This document shows, piece by piece, positions 8,400 through 17,632 of a stretch of DNA of 64,000 nucleotides. Numbering within the stretch: the first letter of the stretch is position 1; every line of letters starts with the position of its first letter. A program made the position numbers and the translations under genes. This DNA comes from Planctomycetota bacterium (GTDB lineage: Bacteria; Planctomycetota; J058), in the NCBI GenBank assembly GCA_003695705.1, contig RFHU01000012.1, positions 1 to 64,000 on the forward strand. Reading direction: 5' to 3'. The notes under the pieces were generated by a model. The model was not told where the DNA came from and did not search any database. It saw only the letters and a program-made list of their open reading frames with translations.

Positions 8400-9575
8400 T
8401 CAGTCGGTGGTTCCTTGCTCGTCGAGCGCGCGGCGGATGGCCCGCGGAAGGATGTCGCGCTCGATGCGCTTGGCGGCGCGGACCACCTCGGCCTCGACGA
8501 GGGTCTTCAGCTCGGGCGAGGCCAGCAGGCCTTCGAGGCCGGCGGCGCCGGCCGCTTCCGCCTCGGCGGAGGCGCCTCCCCGCGCAGCGGTCCGCACGCT
8601 CCGCAGTTCCTCTTCCAAGGCCTCCAGCCGCGCCGCAGCGGCCTCGCGGGCGGCGCGGGCCTCGGCGGCGAGCTCGTCCAGGGCCTGGCGCAGCGCGGCC
8701 CGCTCTCCGGCGGCGCGCTCCTCGAGCTCCGCGAGGGCGCCCTCGAGCGCCTGTCGGGCGGCGGCGAGGTCCTCCCGGGCCGCCCCCGTCGCCCCCTCGA
8801 CCGCGTCCAGGCGCGCCGTCGCCGCCCTCCGCACACCCTCGAGGGCGGCCTCGAATTCCTTGCGGGCGGCCCCGACGTCGCGGGTCGCCGCCGCCGCCAG
8901 GTCTTCGTGGGCCTCGGCGGCCTCCTTGCGCAAGTCGCGTGCGAGCGCCTCCCGCGCCGCGGTCGCGGCTTCGACTTCCCGTGCGAGCTCGCGGGCTCCC
9001 TGTTCGAGGGCGTCGAGGCGCTCGGCGCGTTCGCGGGCTCCCTGTTCGAGGGCGTCGAGGCGCTCGGCGTGCTCTTCGCGCACGGCGGCCGACTCGGCCT
9101 GCAGGCGCTCGCCGAGGACCTCGAGGCGGCCCACCAGGCGGTCTTCCAGGGCCGCGAGGTGTCGGCCGACGCGCTCCTCGAGCGCCGTGCGCGCCTGCGT
9201 CGCCTCCTCGCGTGCGGCGGCCAGGGCTTGCTCGGCCTTGACGAATTCTTGCACGGTCTCGGCGCGGGTCTTCTGCAGCACCTTGTCGAGCTCGGCGCGC
9301 GCCTTGTTCAGGCGCGCCGTCGCCAGCTCGAGCGCGGTCTGGGGGACACCGTGTTCGCGCAGGCCGCGTGCGAGGACGAGGACTTCGTCGGCGAGCTGGG
9401 CGGCCGGGTCGAGCTGGGCGCGCGCGAGGAGGGCTTCGGCCGCGCGCAGGCGCGCCTCGACGCCGGGATGGCTGCCGGCGCGCGCGCAGGCGGCCTGGGC
9501 GGCCGCGCGCGCGCGCGCGAGGCGCTCTTGCACGACGGCGGCGGTCAGACTCGATCCCGCGGCGTCCTCGGCCAT
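8400..9575 (-). CDS. Long Ala/Glu/Arg-rich coiled-coil protein
   Basis: Continuous heptad-like sequence; adjacent to and co-oriented with the preceding coiled-coil gene. Confidence 0.75.
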   Translation of the reverse strand: MAEDAAGSSLTAAVVQERLARARAAAQAACARAGSHPGVEARLRAAEALLARAQLDPAAQLADEVLVLARGLREHGVPQTALELATARLNKARAELDKVLQKTRAETVQEFVKAEQALAAAREEATQARTALEERVGRHLAALEDRLVGRLEVLGERLQAESAAVREEHAERLDALEQGARERAERLDALEQGARELAREVEAATAAREALARDLRKEAAEAHEDLAAAATRDVGAARKEFEAALEGVRRAATARLDAVEGATGAAREDLAAARQALEGALAELEERAAGERAALRQALDELAAEARAAREAAAARLEALEEELRSVRTAARGGASAEAEAAGAAGLEGLLASPELKTLVEAEVVRAAKRIERDILPRAIRRALDEQGTTD

Positions 9576-9869
9576 CGCCCCGTCATAGCAGGCGCGCTGG
9601 GCCGGGGCCAGGAATCTTCACCCCGCGCTGAAGCGCGGACGCCGTGCGCGGTCGGCGAGACCTGCGCTGCGAAAGGGCGGCCGGCGCTCCGCTCGCCCCG
9701 AGCCCGCCGGGCTCGGCCCCGGGCCGCGGCCTCGCGCGCGCCCACGGAGGTCCTCCGCCGGGGCCGGCGCGCAGTCCCTACGCGGTCGGGCCCCGGCGCG
9801 CGCGAGGGAGCAGGGTCGGGTCCGGGTGCGAGTGGGCAAGGGCGACCCGCCGGGCTATGGTCGGCGGGG

Positions 9870-12047
9870 ATGCGCGCGATCGAGGTCTGGTTGGCGGCGC
9901 TCGTGGCGGTCGGGACGACCGGCTGCCAGAGCTGGGAGCGCACCCGCAAGGAAGTGGTGCACCCCCTGAACGCCCTCTTGCACCGGGACTACCCCCGCTC
10001 CTTGCGTGGCCCCGCGAACGCGGAGCGCGCGCTCGGGCTGCACGCGCCGGCGCTTCAGCCCCAGGCGCGCGCCGAGCTGACGCGGCTGCTCGCGCCCTTC
10101 GCCGAAGTCCGCCAGAGCCGCTGCCTCATCGTCGAAGCCGCTCCGGGCCCGGGGAAGGGAGCGTGGACGGCCCGCTGCCGGCTGTCCCTCGACGGCGTCG
10201 ACGCGGAGGGAAAGCGCTGGACCGTCCGGCAGGCGCAGGCGCTCACCTGCGCCCCGGGTCCCGACGGCTGGCGCATCGAGGGGCGACGCGTGGAGGACCC
10301 CGAGGTCGTAGGCCCCGGCGGACCGACCTTCCGCGAGGAGGCGGGCCTGCGGGGCGTGGTCTTCGCTCACCGCTCGCGGGGGGTCCCCGACCATCGCGGC
10401 CGGGTGCGGCCCTACCTGCCCGGCTCGGGGCTCACCGCGGTCGACGTGGACGACGACGGCCTCGACGACCTGTTGCTGGTGGGCGGGGGCGAGCTGCGGC
10501 TCTTGCGCAACCTCGGCGGTCGGTTCCGGGACGAGACCGAGGAGCGGGGGCTCGTCGCGCCGGAACGGGGCGAGTGTCGCCTGGGGATCTTCGGCGACAT
10601 CGACGGCGACGGGGACCTCGACCTCTTCCTGGGCGTGGTCGACGCCGAGAACGCCCTCTACCTCGGCACCCCCGAGGGGCGCTTCGAGCGCGTCTCCGCG
10701 CGCGAGCGGGGCCTGGTCGGCAGCGGACAGACCACCTCGGCCTGCTTCGCCGACTTCGACGGCGACGGGGACCTCGACCTCTACGTGGTCAACGGCATGA
10801 ACCTGACCCAGCGCGAGCCGGATCCCATTTACGACGCGCGCAACGGCACGCCGAACCAACTCTTCCGCAACCGGGGCGACGGAACCTTCGAGGAGGTCGG
10901 CGCGGCCGCGGGCGTCGACGACGAGGGCTGGGGTCTGGCCTGCACCACGGCGGACATGGACCGAGACGGAGACGTCGACCTCTTCTTGGCCAACGACTTC
11001 GGCCTCGACAAGCTCTACGCGAACCGGGGCGACGGGACCTTCGAGGAGGTCTCGGAGGAGTGGGGGATCGTCCACAGCAATCCGAGCATGTCGGCCGACT
11101 TCGGCGACCTCGACGGCGATGGCCTCCTCGACTTGTTCGTGGCCGGCATGGCGAGCAACTCCCGCTGGATCGTGCGCATGCCGGGCTTCCCGGCGCGGGG
11201 TCCCTTCCCGCTCAACGTGCTGATCCGCGGGCTGATCTTGGAGAGCATGTGGGGAATGCTCCACGGGAACCGCGTCTACCGAGGCCTCCCCGGCGGCGGC
11301 TTCGAGGAGGTGAGCGAAGCCTGGGGCCTGCGCGACCAGGAGTGGGGTTGGGCGACGCCGCTCTTCGACTACGACAACGACGGCGACCTCGACGCCTACG
11401 GAGTCAACGGCTTCTGGTCGGGCGACGAGCCCGACGACTTGTGAATGGTCTTCCTCGAGAACGTCGGTCGACGTTCGCGCGTGGATGCCGGCGAGTTCAG
11501 TTTCTGGGTCGAGCTCGGGGACAAGTCCCTCAACGGCAACGAGGCCAACCGGCTGTTCCGCAACGAGGGCGACGGCCGCTTCCGGGACGTGGCCTGGGTC
11601 GCGGGCGCCGCCCGCCGCGAGGATGCGCGGAGCGTCGTCGCGACGGACGTCGACGCCGACGGCGACCTCGACTTGGTGGTCCAGAATTTCGAGGACGAAG
11701 TCCGACTGCTGGTCAACGAAGGACCGTGCGGACACTTCCTCTCCGTCCGTCTGCGAGGGACCGCGAGCGGCCGCCAGGCCATCGGCGCCCGCGTCGAACT
11801 CACCGCCGGCGGGCGCACCCAGACCCGCGAGGTGCGCACCACGGCCGGCTACCTCTCCGGCGTCTCCTTGGCGTGCCACTTCGGGCTGGGCGCGGCGACC
11901 CGCGTCGAGCGCCTCGTGGTCCATTGGCCTTCGGGAGCGCGCACGGTCCTCGAGGATCTCCCCGCCGACCGCCACCTCGTGGTGACCGAGGACGGCGAGG
12001 TCCTCCCGGGGCCCGACGTCTCCAGCGCGCGCCCCGGGCAAGGGTAG
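9870..12047 (+). CDS. FG-GAP/VCBS repeat lipoprotein with C-terminal ASPIC/UnbV domain, interrupted by in-frame TGA at 11442-11444
   Basis: MRAIEVWLAALVAVGTTGCQSW lipobox; repeated DxDxDGDLDLF; C-term IGARVELTAGGRTQTREVRTTAGYLSG...HFGLG...VHWPSG. ORFs ending 11444 and starting 11445 are in the same frame. Confidence 0.85.
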
Positions 12048-12102
12048 GGGCTCTCCCCCCGGGGGCACACGCCGCTCCGCCGTGCGCGGGGGCGCGGGAC
12101 GC

Positions 12103-13659
12103 TCAGTGCCGGAAGTGGCGGGTTCCGGTGAAGACCATGGCCAGGTCGAGGGCGTCGGCGCGTTCGATGACCTCGGCGTCGCGACGGCTCCCGCCGGGCT
12201 GCACGATGGCGCGCACACCGGCCTCCGCCGCCGCCTCGACGCCGTCGGCGAAGGGGAAGAAAGCGTCGGAAGCGAGGGCGGCGCCGCGGGCCCGGGCTCC
12301 GGCCTTGCGCGCGGCGATGCCCACGGCGTCGACGCGCGACGGTTGGCCGCCCCCGACACCGTAGAGGGCTGCGGGGCCGGCGATGACGATGGCGTTGCTC
12401 CGCACGTGGCGAACGCAGGTCCAGGCGAAGCGGAGGGCCTCCTCTTCCTCGGGGATGGGGGCGCGTCGGGTCACGACCTCCCAGCGAGCGGCCTCGGCGC
12501 GGTCGGCGTCTTGGACGAGCAGGCCGCCGGCCACGCTGCGCAGGCGCAGCCCCGGCTCGGCGGGGAGGCTCGCCTCGACGAGGCGCACCGACTTCCCCCA
12601 GCCCTTGCGTGCACGCAGGCACGCAACGGCCTCGTCGCGGAAGGACGGCGCGACGATGGCTTCGATGAAGCCTTTCGCGCAGAGGGCCTCGGCCAAGGCG
12701 AGGTCGACTTCGACGTTCACGCCGAGGACGGAACCGAAGGCCGAGAGCGGGTCGCCGGCCCAGGCGGCCTCGAGGGCCTCGGTCGCGGTCTCGCCGCGAG
12801 CGGCGCCGCAGGGCCCGGCGTGCTTCACGACGCACACGCCGGGGCGGGGAAGGTCTGCCGAGAGCGCGAGGGCAGCGTCCAAGTCGAGCAGGTTGTTGTA
12901 GCTGAGCTCCTTGCCGCCCTCGCGGCGTCGCAGGGCGCCAAGGCCGGCGGCGGGAGCGAAGGCGTAGAGGGCGCCGCGCTGGTGCGGGTTCTCGCCGTAG
13001 CGCAGCGGGGCGCCCGCGCGCACGGCGGAGACGACGAGGCGGGCGGGCAGGTCGGCGGACGGAGCGTCCTCTGCGAAGCGCGCGGCGAGGGCCGCCGCGA
13101 TGCTCTGGTCGTAGGCGGCGGTGCGGGCGAAGCCGGCCAGGGCCAAGGAGCGGCGGGTGGCCAGGGAGACGCCGCCGTGCGCGCGGAACTCCTCCAGGAA
13201 GGAGGCGTAGTGGGACGGATCGGAGAGGAGCGCGACCCGCGCGAAGTTCTTCGCGCTCGCGCGAAGCATGGCCGGACCGCCGATGTCGATCTCCTCGACC
13301 AGCTCGTCGAGGGGGCGGCCGGCGGCGACTGCCTCCTCGAAGCGATAGAGGTTGACGACGACGAGTTCGAAGGGCTCGATCCCGCAACGCTCCAGGTCGG
13401 GAGCGTCTTGGGGAAGCCGGGCGAGCAGCCCGCCGTGGATCTTCGGGTGCAGGCTCTTGACCCGTCCTCCGAGGATCTCGGGATGCTCGGTGACTTCGGA
13501 CACCTCGCGCACGTCGAGCCCGGCGGCGCGCAGGACACGGGCCGTCCCGCCGGTCGAGACGAGCTCCACGCCTCGCTCGGCGAGGGCTGCGGCGAGGTCT
13601 TCGAGTCCGCTCTTGTCGGCCACGCTGAGGAGGGCGCGGCGAATGGGGACGATGGACAT
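12103..13659 (-). CDS. purH: Bifunctional AICAR transformylase/IMP cyclohydrolase
   Basis: RRALLSVADKSGLEDLAAALAERGVELVSTGGTARVL...GGRVKSLHPKIHGGLLAR; C-term AIVQPGGSRRDAEVIERADALDLAMVFTGTRHFRH. Confidence 0.97.
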   Translation of the reverse strand: MSIVPIRRALLSVADKSGLEDLAAALAERGVELVSTGGTARVLRAAGLDVREVSEVTEHPEILGGRVKSLHPKIHGGLLARLPQDAPDLERCGIEPFELVVVNLYRFEEAVAAGRPLDELVEEIDIGGPAMLRASAKNFARVALLSDPSHYASFLEEFRAHGGVSLATRRSLALAGFARTAAYDQSIAAALAARFAEDAPSADLPARLVVSAVRAGAPLRYGENPHQRGALYAFAPAAGLGALRRREGGKELSYNNLLDLDAALALSADLPRPGVCVVKHAGPCGAARGETATEALEAAWAGDPLSAFGSVLGVNVEVDLALAEALCAKGFIEAIVAPSFRDEAVACLRARKGWGKSVRLVEASLPAEPGLRLRSVAGGLLVQDADRAEAARWEVVTRRAPIPEEEEALRFAWTCVRHVRSNAIVIAGPAALYGVGGGQPSRVDAVGIAARKAGARARGAALASDAFFPFADGVEAAAEAGVRAIVQPGGSRRDAEVIERADALDLAMVFTGTRHFRH

Positions 13660-13682
13660 GGCTTCCTCCGCGGGCCGAGAGC

Positions 13683-15062
13683 CTACCAGGGCTCCTCCCC
13701 GGGAGGCGCGGGGGCCGCGGGACCGAGCCGCGCGTCGAGGACGATGGCGCGGGCCTCGTCGAGCAGCCGGAGAAGCTCCCGCCGCTGCGCGCGGAGGGCC
13801 GCCAGGCGCTCGGGGGCGAGGGAGCGCCGGCGGGCGGCGACGCGCGCGCTCCGCCGCCGGCTAGCGTAGGCCTCACCCCAGAGGAGGGCGACCAGGCCCG
13901 CCGGGGGGAGGGACCCCAGGTAGAGGAGGGTCGGCGTCCAGGGCGATGCGAAGCCTCCCGCCCGCTCGGCGAGGGCATGGGCCGCCGCTCCCTGCACGGC
14001 GTAGGTGAGGAAGAAGCCGAGGAAGCCCACGAGGAACTTGACCGTGGCCGCGTAGCCCCGGTCCACGGGGAGCACCTTCAGGACCAGGCGGGGCAACTGG
14101 TAGAGCACGAGGTGGTTCAGGGCCCCCCAGAGGGCAAGGGGCGCGGCGGCAACCAAGGCGAGGCCGGAGGCGACCCCGGCCCGCGGGGCTCGGTCGCGGA
14201 CCGCGCGGTCGTCCACCCCGGCGTCGGCGAGGGCGGCCCGGTAGGCGGCGAGGGCGGCGCGCAGGCGCTCGACCCGCGCGGGGTCGCGTGCGGAGAGCTC
14301 GGAGACGGCGCGGGCGATGGCCGCGGTGGCGGCCAGGCGCCCGCCGGCCTCCCTCGCGACCCGACCGCCGTAGAGTTCGTCGACCAGGCGGGCGTCCTCT
14401 CCCAGGGCGTCGTCGTCGAAGTGGACCACTTCGGCGAGGAGGGCCTCGCGCACGGCTTCGGTGAGGGCCCGCACGGCGACGAAGGGCTCTCCCGAGGACT
14501 CTGCCAGGCGGCGGTAGGGAGCCACGGGAATGGGCTCGCCGTAGGTCACGCGAGCGCGGCTGCGGAAGGTGGCGGGGTCGTCGTAGACGAGGCCCGCCGG
14601 GACGACGACCACCCGACCGGGCGCCCGCTCCTCGGCGCCAAGGGCGATGCGCGCGAGGCCGGTCTTCAGCTTCTGCAAGCGCGGCGCGTCGACGCTCACC
14701 CCTTCCGGAAAGATGAGCAGAGCCTCCCCGCGAGCCACGGCCTCTTCGCAGTCGGCGAGCACGCGGGCGTTGGTGCCCTGCTCCACCGGTCCGTCTTGCC
14801 TCCGGTGCACCGGGACGGCCCCCAGCGCCCGCAGGAGCCACCCCACCGGCGCAGGGCGAAACAGGGTCGCCTTGGCGACGAAGCGAACGCGGCGCGGCAC
14901 GCCGCTGGCAACGAGCAGCGCGTCGATGAGCGTGTTGGGGTGGTTGGCGGCCAGGAGGAGCGGCCCGCTGCGGGGGATGCGCTCGCTCCCTTCGACTTCG
15001 ATGCGACGGAAGAAGACCGCCAGCGCGTGGCGGACGAGCGCGCGGAGGAGGGCATAGAGCAT
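13683..15062 (-). CDS. PlsC-type 1-acylglycerol-3-phosphate O-acyltransferase family protein
   Basis: LLLAANHPNTLIDALL (variant NHxxxxD box), IFPEGVSVD, C-terminal hydrophobic segments. Confidence 0.85.
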   Translation of the reverse strand: MLYALLRALVRHALAVFFRRIEVEGSERIPRSGPLLLAANHPNTLIDALLVASGVPRRVRFVAKATLFRPAPVGWLLRALGAVPVHRRQDGPVEQGTNARVLADCEEAVARGEALLIFPEGVSVDAPRLQKLKTGLARIALGAEERAPGRVVVVPAGLVYDDPATFRSRARVTYGEPIPVAPYRRLAESSGEPFVAVRALTEAVREALLAEVVHFDDDALGEDARLVDELYGGRVAREAGGRLAATAAIARAVSELSARDPARVERLRAALAAYRAALADAGVDDRAVRDRAPRAGVASGLALVAAAPLALWGALNHLVLYQLPRLVLKVLPVDRGYAATVKFLVGFLGFFLTYAVQGAAAHALAERAGGFASPWTPTLLYLGSLPPAGLVALLWGEAYASRRRSARVAARRRSLAPERLAALRAQRRELLRLLDEARAIVLDARLGPAAPAPPGEEPW

Positions 15063-15196
15063 CGCCGGATCATGCCCAGGCCCGGGCGGAGGGGCAATGC
15101 GCCGCCGAGGCGCGGGGTGCCCCGGGCGCCGCCGGGCGCCCCCCCGAACAACTGGAGTTCTTGCGCAGGGGAACGCGGCGAGCGAGGCTCCGGAGC

Positions 15197-15973
15197 ATGG
15201 GTTCGGTCGAGCGCGCCGGGACGTGCGAAGCCTGTCTGGAGCCCCTGGGCGACCACGGCTGGCAGTGTCCCGCCTGCGGGCTCCGGCTCCACCGCGCTTG
15301 TCGCCAGCGGCTCGCGGGCTGCCCCTCGGCGGGCTGCGCGCGGCGCGGCGCCGAGGAGGGACCTTCGCGCCGTCCGCCGGCCTCCGTCCCTCCTCGTCCC
15401 GCCCGCCGGGGCTTCCTGTGGAGGGTGTTGCACACGCCCACAGTAGACGAGGACGGAGTCCCCTCGGGCTGGGTGGGCGAGCCGGCGGTGGGCTTCAATG
15501 CCCTCGACACCTTCGTGCGGAACCTCGACCGCATGATCGAGGGCCGCTTCGCCGCCCTGGGGTGCGGCAGCGGACTCGCCCTCGGCCTTCTGTGGGACGG
15601 GTACTTCCTGCTCTCGGGCAGCGAGTTGCCTGGTTGGTTCCTCGCGCTCCTGCCCCTCTTCCCGGTGGCGCTGGGCGGTGCGGTGGCCGGGGTCGCGGCG
15701 CACTTCGAGCCCGTGCGCCGTCCCCGGCTCACCTGGACCTCGTGGGGCCTCGCCGGGTCGGCGCTGGCGCTGTCGTGTTGCCTCGGGGCAGTGTTCCTGT
15801 GCCGTCGCTTCCTCTCCCTGCCGGGCTTCTTCCTGCCGCCCGGCGACGTGGCCCAGGAGTTCGAGGTCTGGAGCGCGCTCTCGTGGCTCGCCGGCGTGGC
15901 CATCGGCCTGGGCACCACCGTACTTCTGGCCTTGTACGCGCTGGGCCTCCCCGACCGCGGGGAGGAGCCCTGA
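15197..15973 (+). CDS. Zn-ribbon/RING-like N-terminal protein with TM segments
   Basis: CEACLEPLGDHGWQCPACGLRLHRACRQRLAGCPSAGC then hydrophobic segments; internal ATG at 15197 chosen. Confidence 0.7.
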   Translation: MGSVERAGTCEACLEPLGDHGWQCPACGLRLHRACRQRLAGCPSAGCARRGAEEGPSRRPPASVPPRPARRGFLWRVLHTPTVDEDGVPSGWVGEPAVGFNALDTFVRNLDRMIEGRFAALGCGSGLALGLLWDGYFLLSGSELPGWFLALLPLFPVALGGAVAGVAAHFEPVRRPRLTWTSWGLAGSALALSCCLGAVFLCRRFLSLPGFFLPPGDVAQEFEVWSALSWLAGVAIGLGTTVLLALYALGLPDRGEEP

Positions 15974-15978
15974 AGTGG

Positions 15979-16013
15979 GGGGTCAAGGGCGGCCGTCGGG
16001 CGCCCTTGGCCCC
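15979..16013. terminator. Strong hairpin between convergent genes
   Basis: GGGGTCAAGGGCG-N9-CGCCCTTGGCCCC, 12 of 13 pairs, abutting the stop at 16014. Confidence 0.6.
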
Positions 16014-16211
16014 TCAGACGATCTTGAGGATCTCCCGCAACACGCGCACCGAACGGCGCTCGGGGTCCAGCTCACGGAGGGCCTCGATGGCCTGCCGGCG
16101 CACGGTCTGGTCTCCGTGGTGGAAGATCTCCTGCAGGTAGTAGGCGGGGGTCCTCCGGTCGAGGTCGCGGAGGGCTTGGCAGGCATCGAAGTGCGAGTTC
16201 GACGGTTGCAT
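16014..16211 (-). CDS. Small 65-aa HEAT-repeat-like protein
   Basis: MQPSNSHFDACQALRDLDRRTPAYYLQEIFHHGDQTVRRQAIEALRELDPERRSVRVLREILKIV; GGGGGTGA upstream of ATG. Confidence 0.6.
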   Translation of the reverse strand: MQPSNSHFDACQALRDLDRRTPAYYLQEIFHHGDQTVRRQAIEALRELDPERRSVRVLREILKIV

Positions 16212-16594
16212 TGCTCACCCCCTCTCGCCGAAACCCAGAGCAACCACCGAGCCAAGCCCTCCGCCCGGCCGCGCTGGCGCTAAGTGCTTCGATCCAGGCC
16301 TTCCTGGGCAGCCGACGCCCGCTCCGCTGCGGTCTTCGACGCACCGTGCGTGCAAGAGTGTCACCCCTCACAGCACCGTTTCGTTCGCCGTCCTCCGCAC
16401 TGGAAACGTTCGAGGCCCCGGCGCTCTTCAACCGGCCCCCCTTCTCCATCGACGAGAACGGCTCCCGGGTTGAGTCCTTTCGTCGAAAACTACGGAGCGG
16501 CGCAGGGACGACGCATGTCGGTGCCTCCTGGCATGGGCCAGAGGCCGGCGCCTCCGGCGCGAAATCGAGCCCGCTCCCCAGTAGACTCCCTGGA

Positions 16595-17632
16595 ATGGGC
16601 AAGCGGATCTCGCTCTTCGGACTCGGCCACGTCGGGCAGGCGCTGCTCCGCTCGCTCCACCGAGCGCGCGGCGGCGCACACCTCGTCCTCGCCGCGGACG
16701 GCCACGGGGTCTATCGCGGCGAGTCCCTCGACCCCGCCGCGGTGCTCGAGCGGCGCGCGCGGCGCGACTACGACGCGCCGCGCCGGCCCGGCGACGAAGA
16801 GCCCCTCCTCCTCGAAGCGCGCCCCGACCTGCACGTCGAGCTGACGCCCACCAACCTCGAGACCGGACTCCCCGCGGTACGCGACCTCGAGGTGGCGCTG
16901 GCCCTGGGCGTCCCCGTGGTCACCGCGGCCAAGAGCCACCAGCGCTCGCGCGAGACCCTCGCGGGCATCCTCGAGCGGGCGCAGGGCATCCCCTTCCTCG
17001 ACCACGCGGCGACCTTAGCGGGCATCCCCGCAACCGAAATGGTCGCGGGGGTGGGGATGCGGCTCACGCGCATCGAAGGGGTCCTCAACGGCACCACCAA
17101 CTACATCTTGGCCCGCTTGGCCGAGGGCGTCCCCTTCGAGGCGGCGCGCGACGAGGCCGTGGCGCGCGGTTTCGCCGAGCGAGACTGGCGCTACGACCTC
17201 GAAGGCGACGACGTGGCGGTCAAGCTCGTGGGGCTCACGCGCCACTTGTGCGGTCGGCCCGTCCTCGCCCGCGACGACGTGCGCCGGGAGGGCGCCCCCG
17301 AGCTCGGCATCGAGCGGGGCATCGTCGGCGCGACCCCAGAGCTCGTGGCCCGCCTGGCGGCGGAGGGAAAGGTCCTCAAGCTCCTTGGCCGGGTGGACAT
17401 CGACGGCGACTCGGTCCGCGCTTCCGTCGGCCCGGCCGTGCTCGACCGCCGCGACTCCTTCGCCGGCATCGAAGGCTTCACCAACGCCGTGCGCCTGGAG
17501 GGAACGATGAACGAGACCCGCATGGAGCTCTTCCTGCGCGGGCCGGGCGCGGGCGCCGACGAAACCGCCAGCCGCGTCCTGGGCAACGTGAACCATCTCA
17601 TCGAAGTCCTCGACTGGCGGGAGAGCGCGTGA
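16595..17632 (+). CDS. hom: Homoserine dehydrogenase
   Basis: GKRISLFGLGHVGQALLRSL; LTPTNLETGLPAVRDLEVALALGVPVVTAAKS; GVLNGTTNYILARLAEG; start at ATG 16595. Confidence 0.95.
   Translation: MGKRISLFGLGHVGQALLRSLHRARGGAHLVLAADGHGVYRGESLDPAAVLERRARRDYDAPRRPGDEEPLLLEARPDLHVELTPTNLETGLPAVRDLEVALALGVPVVTAAKSHQRSRETLAGILERAQGIPFLDHAATLAGIPATEMVAGVGMRLTRIEGVLNGTTNYILARLAEGVPFEAARDEAVARGFAERDWRYDLEGDDVAVKLVGLTRHLCGRPVLARDDVRREGAPELGIERGIVGATPELVARLAAEGKVLKLLGRVDIDGDSVRASVGPAVLDRRDSFAGIEGFTNAVRLEGTMNETRMELFLRGPGAGADETASRVLGNVNHLIEVLDWRESA

Noticed and set aside
8370-9869. Plus-strand ORF extending the FG-GAP gene to 1024 aa
   Set aside because: Antisense of coiled-coil genes in a high-GC frame; real start with lipobox signal peptide is at 9870
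11442-11476. Firm call of a selenoprotein
   Set aside because: Hairpin fits a SECIS shape, but no redox Cys context, no sel genes visible, and a TGG to TGA change is simpler; kept only as a hypothesis
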